A program made the translations under genes and the position numbers. A stretch of 64,000 bases of DNA from Methylobacterium dankookense (lineage in GTDB: Bacteria > Pseudomonadota > Alphaproteobacteria > Rhizobiales > Beijerinckiaceae), in the NCBI RefSeq assembly GCF_902141855.1, contig NZ_CABFVH010000015.1:1-64000 (forward strand). The letters are read 5' to 3'. Position 1 is the first letter of the stretch; each line of letters opens with the position of its first letter. The notes beneath the pieces are model-generated. The model saw nothing but the letters and a program-made list of their open reading frames with translations. It had not been told where the DNA came from and made no database searches. This document shows, in pieces, positions 30,599-38,539 of the stretch.

Positions 30599-31347
30599 TG
30601 TAGAGGATCTCCACGTGGAGCGGGATCGTGTTGGTGAGGCCGCGGATGTGGCCCGACACCACGGAGACCGCGCCGAATTCGCCCATCGCCCGGGCATTGC
30701 AGAGGAGCACGCTGTAGAGCAGGCCCCAGCGGATGTTCGGAAGCGTGACCGTGAGGAAGGCCCAGAGCCCGGAGGCGCCGAGCGTCAGCGCCGCCTCCTC
30801 CTCGGCGGTGCCCTGTTCCTGCATCAGCGGGATCAGCTCGCGGGCGACGAAGGGGAAGGTGACGAAGATCGTCGCGAGCACGATGCCGGGCAGCGCGAAC
30901 AGGATCTGGATGCCGTGCGCGGCGAAGAAGCCGCCGAACACGCCCTGCGAGCCGAAGACCAGCACGTAGATCAGCCCCGACACCACGGGCGAGACCGAGA
31001 AGGGCAGGTCGATCAGCGTCACGAGCAGGCTCTTGCCCGGGAACTCGAACTTGGCGATCGCCCAGGCCGCCGCCACCCCGAAGACGAGGTTGAAGGGCAC
31101 GGCGATGGCCGCGACGGTCAGCGTGAGCTTCACCGCCGCGATGGCATCGGGCTCGCGGAAGGTGGCGAGATAGGTCTCCCAGCCCTTCGAGAAGGCCTGC
31201 ACGAAGATCGTCAGCATCGGCAGGACGAGGAACAGGGCCAGGAACACGATCGCCACGGCGATCAGCGTCCAGCGCACGGCCCGGCCCTCGCCGACGGCGC
31301 TCTGCGCCCGCGCCGCGGGCGGTGGCCCGCTCAGGATGACGGCGCCC

Positions 31348-32202
31348 TCAGACATAGCCGAATCTCCGGCGGCTCCAGGCCTGGATCAGGTTGATCGCCA
31401 GCAGCGTCAGGAACGAGATGCCGAGCATGATCGTGGCGATCGCGGCGGCGCCCGCGTAGTCGTATTCCGAGAGCTTGATGACGATGAGCAGCGGCGCGAT
31501 CTCGGAGACGTAAGGCAGGTTGCCCGCGATGAAGATGATCGAGCCGTACTCGCCGACGCCGCGGGCGAAGGCGAGCGCGAAGCCGGTCAGCACCGCCGGG
31601 ATGAGGGGCGGCAGCACCACCTTCACCAGCGTCGCGCGGCGGCTCGCGCCGAGGGTGGCGGAGGCCTCCTCGACCTCCTTGTCGATCTCGGCGATCAGCG
31701 GCTGCACGGTGCGCACCGCGAAGGGCAGCCCGATGAACACCATCGCGATGAAGATGCCGACCGGCGTGTAGGCGGCCTGGATGCCGATCCGCTCGAGCTG
31801 CGCCCCGACGAGGCCGGTCGGCGCGTAGAGCGAGGCCAGCGCGATGCCGGCCACCGCGGTCGGCAGGGCGAAGGGCAGGTCGACCGTGGCGTCCACGATC
31901 CGGCGGCCGGGGAAGCGGTAGCGGGTCAGAACCCAGGCCACCACGAAGCCGAAGATCGAGGCCGTGAGCGCGGCGAGCAGCGACACGCCGAAGCTGATCT
32001 TCAGCGCGCTCGCCACGCGCGGATCGCGGGCGACGTCGATGATGCCCGACAGGCCGAGCCCGGAGGCACGCCAGACGAGCGCCGCCAGCGGCAGCAGCAC
32101 GACGAGGGACAGGCAGGTCAGCGTGTAGCCGAAGGTGATCCCGAAGCCTGGGATCACGCTCGGCCGGCGGAAGTGCCAGCGGGGTTTGTGTGGCTCGGTC
32201 AT
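31348..32202 (-). CDS. cysT: Sulfate ABC transporter permease CysT
   Basis: The 284-residue inner-membrane permease has six hydrophobic segments (for example LTCLSLVVLLPLAALVW and FGVSLLAALTASIFGFVVAW). Its family signatures are VDLPFALPTAVAGIAL, the EAA loop SATLGASRRATLVKVVLPPL and ARGVGEYGSIIFIAGN. It begins about 70 bases after the binding-protein gene and overlaps cysW by 8 bases, so the four sulfate genes form one operon, sbp-cysT-cysW-cysA. Confidence 0.93.
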   Translation of the reverse strand: MTEPHKPRWHFRRPSVIPGFGITFGYTLTCLSLVVLLPLAALVWRASGLGLSGIIDVARDPRVASALKISFGVSLLAALTASIFGFVVAWVLTRYRFPGRRIVDATVDLPFALPTAVAGIALASLYAPTGLVGAQLERIGIQAAYTPVGIFIAMVFIGLPFAVRTVQPLIAEIDKEVEEASATLGASRRATLVKVVLPPLIPAVLTGFALAFARGVGEYGSIIFIAGNLPYVSEIAPLLIVIKLSEYDYAGAAAIATIMLGISFLTLLAINLIQAWSRRRFGYV

Positions 32203-32273
32203 CGAGGGGCCCTGGGGCGCGCCCCGCCAAGGCGGCTACCGCTTCGGCGGGGCGCGAGGGAAATCAACGGCTC

Positions 32274-33329
32274 TTAGCGGCCGGCCTTGCTGAGCTGGTC
32301 GAACAGGCCGCCATTGTCGAAGTTCTTCTTCTGGATCGTGTCCCAGTCGCCCTGCAGATCCTCGATCTTGAAGAGCTTGATCTCGGGCAGGAGCGCGAGG
32401 TCCTTCGGGTCGGCGGCCTCGCGCTTGATCGGCCGGTAGCGGTGCTTGGCGAAGATCGCCTGCGCCTTGTCGCTGAACAGGAACTGCAGATAGGCCTCGG
32501 CCTGTTTCCGGGTCCCCTTCGCGTCGACGTTGGCGTCGACCAGGGCGACCGGCGGCTCGGCGTAGATCGAGACCGGCGGCACCACGATGTCGAACTTGTC
32601 GGCGCCGAATTCCTGCAGCACGAGGAAGGCCTCGTTCTCCCAGGCCGGCAGCACGTCGCCGAGGCCGCGCTGGGCGAAGGTGACGGTGGAGCCGCGCGCG
32701 CCCGTGTCGAGCACCGGCACGTTCTTGTAGATCTGCCCAACGAAGGCGTCGGCCTTGGCCGTGTCCTTGCCGTCGCGCTCGTAGGCGTAGCCCCAGGCCG
32801 CGAGGAAGTTCCAGCGCCCGCCCGCCGAGGTCTTCGGGTTCGGGGTGATGACCTTGATGTCGGGCTTGGCGAGGTCCGCCCAGTCCTTCACGCCCTTCGG
32901 GTTGCCCTTGCGCACGAGGAAGACCACCGTCGAGGTGTAGGGCAGGCCCTGGTTCGGCAGCTTGGTGCGCCAGTCGGCGTTGATCTTCTTCGAGATCTTG
33001 GCGATGGCGTCGATGTCGGAGGGGATGCCGAGCGTCACCACGTCGGCCGGCACGCCGTCGATCACCGTGCGGGCCTGCGAGCCCGAGCCGCCGTGCGAGG
33101 CGCGGACCGTGATGTCCTGGCCGGTCTTGGCCTTCCACTCCGCGGCGAAGGCCGCGTTGACGTCCCGGTAGAGTTCCCGCGTCGGGTCGTAGGAGACGTT
33201 GAGGAGCTCGCTCTGCGCGGACGCGCCGACTGGCAGCGCGGTGCAGAGCGCAAGGCCGAGGGCGAGCATCCGGCATGCGAGCCGGGCCCGAGCGGTCCGG
33301 TCCTGTCGAGAAGCGCGCTGAACGGCCAC
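32274..33329 (-). CDS. sbp: Periplasmic sulfate-binding protein
   Basis: The 351-residue protein begins with a long signal peptide (hydrophobic LALGLALCTALPVGASAQ) and continues LLNVSYDPTRELYRDVNAAF, the classic Sbp start. Then come the sulfate-site segments VRASHGGSGSQARTVIDG and TLGIPSDIDAIAKISKKI, with VFLVRKGNPKGVKDW and ITPNPKTSAGGRWNFLAAWG. Sbp delivers sulfate to CysTW. The GTG at 33329 is chosen because a perfect AGGAGG lies five bases upstream; ATG at 33359 and 33252 are weaker. It leads the operon. CysP, the thiosulfate-binding relative, cannot be excluded. Confidence 0.93.
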   Translation of the reverse strand: MAVQRASRQDRTARARLACRMLALGLALCTALPVGASAQSELLNVSYDPTRELYRDVNAAFAAEWKAKTGQDITVRASHGGSGSQARTVIDGVPADVVTLGIPSDIDAIAKISKKINADWRTKLPNQGLPYTSTVVFLVRKGNPKGVKDWADLAKPDIKVITPNPKTSAGGRWNFLAAWGYAYERDGKDTAKADAFVGQIYKNVPVLDTGARGSTVTFAQRGLGDVLPAWENEAFLVLQEFGADKFDIVVPPVSIYAEPPVALVDANVDAKGTRKQAEAYLQFLFSDKAQAIFAKHRYRPIKREAADPKDLALLPEIKLFKIEDLQGDWDTIQKKNFDNGGLFDQLSKAGR

Positions 33330-33387
33330 GGATACCTCCTGAGATCGGCCGCGCCTCATTGCGGCCGGATGGGATGCCCTGTGGTGT

Positions 33388-33409
33388 TCGTTTTACAGAA
33401 CGATGTCAA
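33388..33409 (-). promoter_or_regulatory. Candidate promoter/operator of the sulfate operon
   Basis: On the minus strand TTGACA (33404-33409), a perfect -35, is followed by an inverted repeat (TCGTT-N6-AACGA, 33388-33403), placed where an operator between -35 and -10 would sit, about 60-75 bases upstream of the sbp GTG. No convincing -10 was found. A sulfur-responsive repressor is a reasonable guess; its identity is unknown. Confidence 0.4.
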
Positions 33410-33593
33410 GCATCGCCGCGGGCTCGCGCCGGCCCGTCCACACGGCCTCCTCGACCGCAATGCTCTGCCAAGCCCCTGGTGTGCCAGGGGCAAGGCGGAG
33501 GATCTTTCTCGTTTGGCCTCAGCGGTAGACGGATCTTGCCGTGCTGGCAGCGTCCTGAAGAAAGAACGTTTCTCCAGTCCGCGCCGGACGCCG

Positions 33594-34310
33594 TCAGCGG
33601 GTGATCCGCGACGGCGCGATCGGATCGCTCGCTGGAAAGGTCTCCTCGATGGCTTCGTCGAGCAGGCGCTCCTGACGCTCGCGTGGGGTCTCGTCCCGCC
33701 CTCGCGGCGGGGCCGCATCGGCGGTGCGGTTCGGGTCCAACCGCCTGCGCACGGCCGGATGCCGGCCCGCCGCGACGAGACCCCAGATCAGCAGCGCGGC
33801 CGCGGAGGTCAGGGCGACGGCGGCACCGGCGGTTTGGAGATGCGCGGGGAAGCCGCCACCCCGCCCGTGCAGGGCCCGCCTGCGGGCGCCCACGAAGGCA
33901 TCCGCGACCCGTTCCAGATCCGGGCCGAAGAGCCGGGCTCGGGCGGCCGGCGCCAGTTCGTGCCGGTGGCGGTGGAGCCACCGGTCCACCGCGTAGGTCG
34001 CGTCCGCGAAACGGTCGAGCCAGCCCCGTGCACCCGACCGTTCCCGCTGCAGCCGGCGCAGGGCCCGCATGAAGCCGGCCTCCTCGTCCGCGAGATCGGC
34101 GACGAGGCGCGCCGTGCCGGGATCGCGCCGCAGCGCCGGATAGAGGCTTCCGGCGAGGGAGGCCGCGTGCAGGTCGAGTTCGTCGATCAGGTCGGCGAGA
34201 AGCCGGTCGCGGCTGCGCAGGACGCCCGAGCCGGGGAAGGCCGCCGGCATCTCGTGGATGAGATGCGCGATGTTGGCGTGGTCGCGCTCGATGAAATGCC
34301 AGATGTCCAT
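33594..34310 (-). CDS. Hemerythrin-like HHE domain protein with C-terminal membrane helix
   Basis: The 238-residue product begins MDIWHFIERDHANIAHLIHEM, an HHE-type opening with several His in helical spacing. ELDLHAASLAGSLYPAL and LADEEAGFMRALRRL supply further His and Glu ligands of a di-iron four-helix bundle (~residues 1-120). A membrane helix (VALTSAAALLIWGLVAAG) and a basic tail follow. The end, LLDEAIEETFPASDPIAPS, matches a short C-terminal motif seen in many unrelated small alphaproteobacterial proteins. A GGGAGGAGG site precedes the ATG. Likely oxygen, NO or iron sensing or storage at the membrane; role not established. Confidence 0.78.
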   Translation of the reverse strand: MDIWHFIERDHANIAHLIHEMPAAFPGSGVLRSRDRLLADLIDELDLHAASLAGSLYPALRRDPGTARLVADLADEEAGFMRALRRLQRERSGARGWLDRFADATYAVDRWLHRHRHELAPAARARLFGPDLERVADAFVGARRRALHGRGGGFPAHLQTAGAAVALTSAAALLIWGLVAAGRHPAVRRRLDPNRTADAAPPRGRDETPRERQERLLDEAIEETFPASDPIAPSRITR

Positions 34311-34401
34311 GCGGCCTCCTCCCAGGCCCGGGACCGCCGGTCCCGGGCTCGCGTTCCGGATCAAGGCCGCAGGGGCGCGGAAGGTTTCCCGGCCGGGGTG
34401 C

Positions 34402-34716
34402 TCAACCGTGCTGGCGCCGCTTGAGGCTGCCGTCGTCGCCCGAGGAGCCCATGCTCGGGCTGGACAGCCCGCTGCTGTTGGCCTCGCCCGCCGGGGGCTC
34501 GGGTGGGGCCTGCCGGTTGCCGGCATGGTCCTGGTACTGCTCGGTCTGGACATGCTTGCCGTCGAGGCCGCGCGCCTCGCCGTGCAGGCTCTTGTCCCGG
34601 TTGCTCAGCACCATGTTCTCCGGGAGGACGCCTTCGGGCAGATCGGTCAGCGCGCCGGTCCCGGAGCCCTTGCCCTGCGCGCCCGGGCCCATGTTGTGCC
34701 TGTTGGCATTCGCCAT
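34402..34716 (-). CDS. Small disordered hydrophilic protein
   Basis: This 104-residue frame is rich in Gly, Asn, Ser, Gln and Pro, with no hydrophobic core (for example MANANRHNMGPGAQGKGSGT, then LPEGVLPENMVLSNRDKS). The ATG at 34716 is six bases after a GGAGG. It resembles stress-associated disordered proteins of Methylobacterium. It lies upstream of, and parallel to, the hemerythrin-like gene, with 91 bases between. Confidence 0.62.
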   Translation of the reverse strand: MANANRHNMGPGAQGKGSGTGALTDLPEGVLPENMVLSNRDKSLHGEARGLDGKHVQTEQYQDHAGNRQAPPEPPAGEANSSGLSSPSMGSSGDDGSLKRRQHG

Positions 34717-35073
34717 GATCATCCTCCGTGTCTCGCTGCACCGGATTGGGTACGACAGCCAGGATGACGAACATGGCCGCGCACCGCGGCGCTGCAAGCG
34801 CGGCAAGGGCGAATTTATGTGCGGACTTATTGGGAACTTCACCGTTCTATCCAGGGTATGGGCGCCGGATATGACAAGATATACGGAGCGGTAGGCCGAA
34901 TCGTCTTGGGCTTGCGCCTGAATTGCGCGCAGAGGGTCGGTTGCAGCCCTCGCGGGTGCCGGGCTGAGGTGACGATTCCCCGCCCGGTGCGGCCGGAGGG
35001 TGGAAAAATTTCTTCACGGCCGAACGGTCCCGGATGGATTGACCGGAAGCTTTGCCGTTCCGTAACTGCACCC
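34717..35073. other. Intergenic region, AT-richer
   Basis: About 360 bases with slightly lower GC between divergent genes. I see no RNA gene and no clear promoter pair. Frames extending into it from the DUF2946-like gene lack a good start and look non-coding. Confidence 0.4.
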
Positions 35074-35442
35074 ATGCGCCGGTGCCTGCCCAGAATGGTC
35101 CAGAGCCGCGCGATCATCGGGGTGATCGCGCTCTACGCGCTGTTGCTCCAGGCCTTCCTCGGCGGCCTCTCCCCGTCGGTATCGACCCCGGCCGGTCCCG
35201 AGATCTGCGCCCGGCACGACGCCGCGAGCGTGCCGGTCGACCATGAATCGGCCTGCCGGCAGCACGTCTGCTGCACGGCGATGCAGGGGGCCGGCTGGCT
35301 CCTCCCGCTCCCGACGGCCTTCGCCACCGTGACCTGGGCGCCCGTGCAGGTGGCCTCCGCCGCCTGGCGCGAGGCCGGCCCGGTGCGGGCCCGGGCGCCT
35401 CCCGACCGATCCGTCGGCCCACGCGGTCCGCCCATCCTCTGA
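35074..35442 (+). CDS. DUF2946-like small exported Cys protein
   Basis: This 122-residue frame has an N-terminal membrane or signal segment (AIIGVIALYALLLQAFLGGL). A Cys/His-rich centre follows (PEICARHDAASVPVDHESAC, then RQHVCCTAM), and then a more hydrophobic stretch. That pattern resembles DUF2946, whose members sit beside TonB receptors and are proposed to take part in metal handling. The start could be ATG 35074 or 35095. It lies 43 bases upstream of the TonB receptor gene in the same direction. Family match moderate, function unknown. Confidence 0.6.
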   Translation: MRRCLPRMVQSRAIIGVIALYALLLQAFLGGLSPSVSTPAGPEICARHDAASVPVDHESACRQHVCCTAMQGAGWLLPLPTAFATVTWAPVQVASAAWREAGPVRARAPPDRSVGPRGPPIL

Positions 35443-35485
35443 TCGATCCGCCTTCCCGATCGCTCAGACCCGGACCGCTTTTTTC

Positions 35486-37870
35486 ATGTCACGTCTTCTC
35501 CACGGCGGCGCTGCGGCGTCGGCCGCCTCCGCACGCATGCCTGCGGGCGACGCTCGCCGCAGAGTCCGGCCCGCCGCCACCGCGCCCCTCGCCGCGCTGC
35601 TGCTGGCCACGCTCACGCCCGTCTTCGCAACGGCCCGGGAGGCGGCCGACAGCGTCACGCTCGAGGAACTCTCCGTCGTCGGCGAGGGAGGCCCAGCCCG
35701 GCCGGGCGCACCGGGCTTCGGCGTCGCCGCGCCGCAGGGCTCGGCCCCTTCGGTGATCGAGAATCCGGTCGGGCAGGTCGTCACCGCCATCGACCGGCGC
35801 AACGTCATCGCCGACCGTCCGGCCACGAATGTCGGCTCGGTCCTCGTCAACAGCCCCGGCGTCACCGTGCGCCAGGGCAACGGCGCGCGCGACGTCATCG
35901 TCTCGATCCGCGGCAACAATGCCCGCTCCACCGGCGTGATCAAGAACATGGTCGTGCTGGAGGACGGCTTCGTGGTGACCCAGCCCGACGGCGCCGCGCG
36001 CTTCGACTACACCGATCCGCGCGCCTATGGCCGCATCGACGTGTTCCGCGGGCCGCAATCGGCGCTGTTCGGCAATTACGCGACCGGCGGCGCCATCGCC
36101 TTCCGCACGCGCACGGGCCGCGAGATCGCGGGCTATGAGTACGGTGTCGATGCCGGCGCCTATGGCTACCTGTCGAACTATGTCACCGTCGGCGGCGCCA
36201 GCGGCCCGGTCGAGATCAGCCTGTTCGCCAGCGACGTGCGCGGCAACGGCTACCAGGACCATGCGAGCTTCGACACGCAGACAATCAACCTGCTGGCGAG
36301 CTACACCCCGACGCCCGACAACCGCTTCACCCTCAAGGTGATCAACAACGACCTGCACGCCAACCTCGCGGCGCGCGCCTCGCTGGCCCAGTACCGGATC
36401 AACCCCTACCAGCGCGGCTGCACTGCGGCGGCGAGCTCCGCGCCGGGCTGCACCACCTACAATTACTTCCGCAACGGCGTCTTCGGGCCCACCGTGCCGG
36501 TGACGGCGACGGAGGCCGCGCTCCAGCGCAACGACCGGCGCACCATCGTGGCGGCGCGCTGGGAGCACGACATCGACGCCTTCACCACCTGGCGCACGCA
36601 GCTCGGCTTCGACGAGCGCAACTTCAACCAGCCCTTCTACACGACCTCGTCGCGCGGCTCGTATCCGTCCTGGAACTTCCTCACCGACCTCACCCGGCGC
36701 GGCGACCTCTTCGGCCTGCCGGCAACCGGCTACGTGGCGCTCGCCTACAACACGATCGACAACCACATCACCACCTACAACCGCGCGCCCTATGGCGGGC
36801 CCCGGCTCGGCGCGCTGATCGGCGATCAGGAGGCGGTGCAGTCGAATCTCGGCGGGCGCGCCCGGGTCGAACTCGCGCTCTCGGAGCGCTGGACCGGCGT
36901 GCTCGGCATCTCCGCCGAGGACACCGCCATCACCGGCCGGAATTTCGCCTACGCGACCAACGCGGCCGGCACGACGCGCACGGTCGCCGACGTGAACCGC
37001 AGCTTCCTCAACGTCGCTCCGGAACTCGCGCTGGTCTACCGGCCCTCGGACGCGTGGCAGGTCCGCGGGCGCGTGGCGACCGGCTACACGACGCCGGCCG
37101 CCGCCAACCTGTTCGTCACGCCGGCGGGCCTGCCCGGCAACAACACCCAGCTCCGGACGCAGGAGAATCTCGGGCTCGACCTCGGGGCGGACTGGACGCC
37201 ATTGCCGGGCGTCTCGGTGAGCCTGACCGGGTTCTACGAGTTCTTCCGCAACGAGCTCGTCTCGCAATCGCCCGGCGCCGGCCTCCTCGCCTACACCTTC
37301 AACGCGCCGGCCTCGGAGCATCGCGGCGTCGAGCTCGGCGCCAACTGGGACTTCGCGCCGGGCTGGCGCGCGACGCTCGCCTACGGCTTCAACGACCAGA
37401 TCTACACCGACTATGTCGAACAGATCAGCGCCGGCAGCCTGACGCGGCTCTTCGACCGGGCCGGCCGGACCATTCCCGGCGTGCCCACCCACCAATTGCT
37501 CGCGCGCCTCGGCTACGACGTGCCCTCCGGCCCGCTCGCCGGCCTCGGCGCCTTCGTCGAGACGGTGGTCCAGGGGGATTTCTACCTCGACAACGCCAAC
37601 CTCCTGAAGGCGCCGGGCTACGCCGTCGTCAACGCCAACCTGCATTACGACACGGATCTCGCCGGCACCTACGCGAAGCGGCTGAGCCTCTATGTCGAGG
37701 TGCGCAACCTGTTCGACACGGCCTATGTCGCCTCGGCGCAGAACCTCGCCGACACGATCAGCGCGACGACGGGCCTGCAGAACGGCGCCGCCGTGCTCGC
37801 CGCCACCACGGGCTCGATCTATGCGGGCGCGCCCCGCACGATCGCGGGCGGCATGAAGCTCTCCTTCTGA
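35486..37870 (+). CDS. TonB-dependent outer-membrane receptor
   Basis: The 794-residue protein has a signal peptide (RRRVRPAATAPLAALLLATL, cleavage near ATA), then a plug domain. The plug contains VTLEELSVVGEG (TonB-box-like LEELSVVG), NVGSVLVNSPGVTVRQGNGA, VIVSIRGNNARSTGVI and GRIDVFRGPQSALFGNYATG. A ~600-residue beta barrel rich in Asn, Thr, Tyr and Arg follows and ends MKLSF, the terminal-Phe pattern of outer-membrane proteins. Such receptors import siderophore-iron, copper chelates, vitamins or lanthanide complexes. The DUF2946-like gene upstream makes a metal substrate plausible, but no ExbB, ExbD, TonB or ABC genes are adjacent. The start at 35486 has a weak ribosome site; ATG 35537 would still leave a signal. 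Confidence 0.88.
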   Translation: MSRLLHGGAAASAASARMPAGDARRRVRPAATAPLAALLLATLTPVFATAREAADSVTLEELSVVGEGGPARPGAPGFGVAAPQGSAPSVIENPVGQVVTAIDRRNVIADRPATNVGSVLVNSPGVTVRQGNGARDVIVSIRGNNARSTGVIKNMVVLEDGFVVTQPDGAARFDYTDPRAYGRIDVFRGPQSALFGNYATGGAIAFRTRTGREIAGYEYGVDAGAYGYLSNYVTVGGASGPVEISLFASDVRGNGYQDHASFDTQTINLLASYTPTPDNRFTLKVINNDLHANLAARASLAQYRINPYQRGCTAAASSAPGCTTYNYFRNGVFGPTVPVTATEAALQRNDRRTIVAARWEHDIDAFTTWRTQLGFDERNFNQPFYTTSSRGSYPSWNFLTDLTRRGDLFGLPATGYVALAYNTIDNHITTYNRAPYGGPRLGALIGDQEAVQSNLGGRARVELALSERWTGVLGISAEDTAITGRNFAYATNAAGTTRTVADVNRSFLNVAPELALVYRPSDAWQVRGRVATGYTTPAAANLFVTPAGLPGNNTQLRTQENLGLDLGADWTPLPGVSVSLTGFYEFFRNELVSQSPGAGLLAYTFNAPASEHRGVELGANWDFAPGWRATLAYGFNDQIYTDYVEQISAGSLTRLFDRAGRTIPGVPTHQLLARLGYDVPSGPLAGLGAFVETVVQGDFYLDNANLLKAPGYAVVNANLHYDTDLAGTYAKRLSLYVEVRNLFDTAYVASAQNLADTISATTGLQNGAAVLAATTGSIYAGAPRTIAGGMKLSF

Positions 37871-38071
37871 AGTCCCGGGCGATGCCGGGCAGCGTCCGGC
37901 ATCGCCGCCCCTGTGAACCGCGCGGCCTCCCTGGCGTTGGCCTCACGAGACCGGCGACGCGAAGCCCTCCCGGTTCCGTCGCCGCCGCGCCGCTCAGGTG
38001 CCTCGGCCCGCGGCAGATGCCGCGCTCACGGCCGATCCGCCCGGGCATCATGACCAGAACAGGGACGCCGC

Positions 38072-38257
38072 ATGACCACCAAGCCGCCACCCGTGCCGCC
38101 CGCGAACCGCTCGGACAAGGGGCCGGGCAGCGCATCCGAGGCCCCGACCGCCACCGGTCCCAAGGGCTCGCCCCAGTCCGCCGATCCGGACAAGCTCGGC
38201 CAGTCGGGCAACACGAAGGTCAACACCACCAACAAGGGATACCAGCAGGATCGATGA
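38072..38257 (+). CDS. Small disordered hydrophilic protein
   Basis: A 61-residue frame rich in Pro, Ser, Gly, Asn and Asp, without any hydrophobic segment (opens MTTKPPPVPPANRSDKGPGS, ends NTTNKGYQQDR). The ATG of the next gene overlaps its stop by four bases. Related short proteins recur in Methylobacterium; role unknown, probably stress related. Confidence 0.6.
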   Translation: MTTKPPPVPPANRSDKGPGSASEAPTATGPKGSPQSADPDKLGQSGNTKVNTTNKGYQQDR

Positions 38258-38481
38258 GAACCTCGACCAAGAATCCGGCTGCCGACCGCCACCAGGGCGG
38301 CCCCGGCAGCAGCCATCAGAACGCGGCGAAGCCCGGCCGGCCGGACGATCGCGGCCCTGCGCCCGGATCGCCGACGAGCGACTCGCGCTCCCACGTCTCC
38401 GGCGGGGGCGGCGAGCGCGACCGGCATCACCGCCACAGCGGCACCGGCCACGCGCCGGACCGCGCCGACCGCTCGCACTGA
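38254..38481 (+). CDS. Small disordered Gly/His/Arg-rich protein
   Basis: A 75-residue frame starting at the ATG that overlaps the previous stop (ATGA at 38254-38257). It is Gly-, Pro-, Asp-, His- and Arg-rich (for example SSHQNAAKPGRPDDRGPAPG, ends HAPDRADRSH). No domain is recognised. The overlap and similar composition suggest a two-gene operon with the preceding one. Confidence 0.5.
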   Translation: MRTSTKNPAADRHQGGPGSSHQNAAKPGRPDDRGPAPGSPTSDSRSHVSGGGGERDRHHRHSGTGHAPDRADRSH

Positions 38482-38539
38482 CGAGCCGCCGGCCGCGCCC
38501 CATGCGCGGCCGGCTCGATGGACGTTCAAGCCGCCCGGC

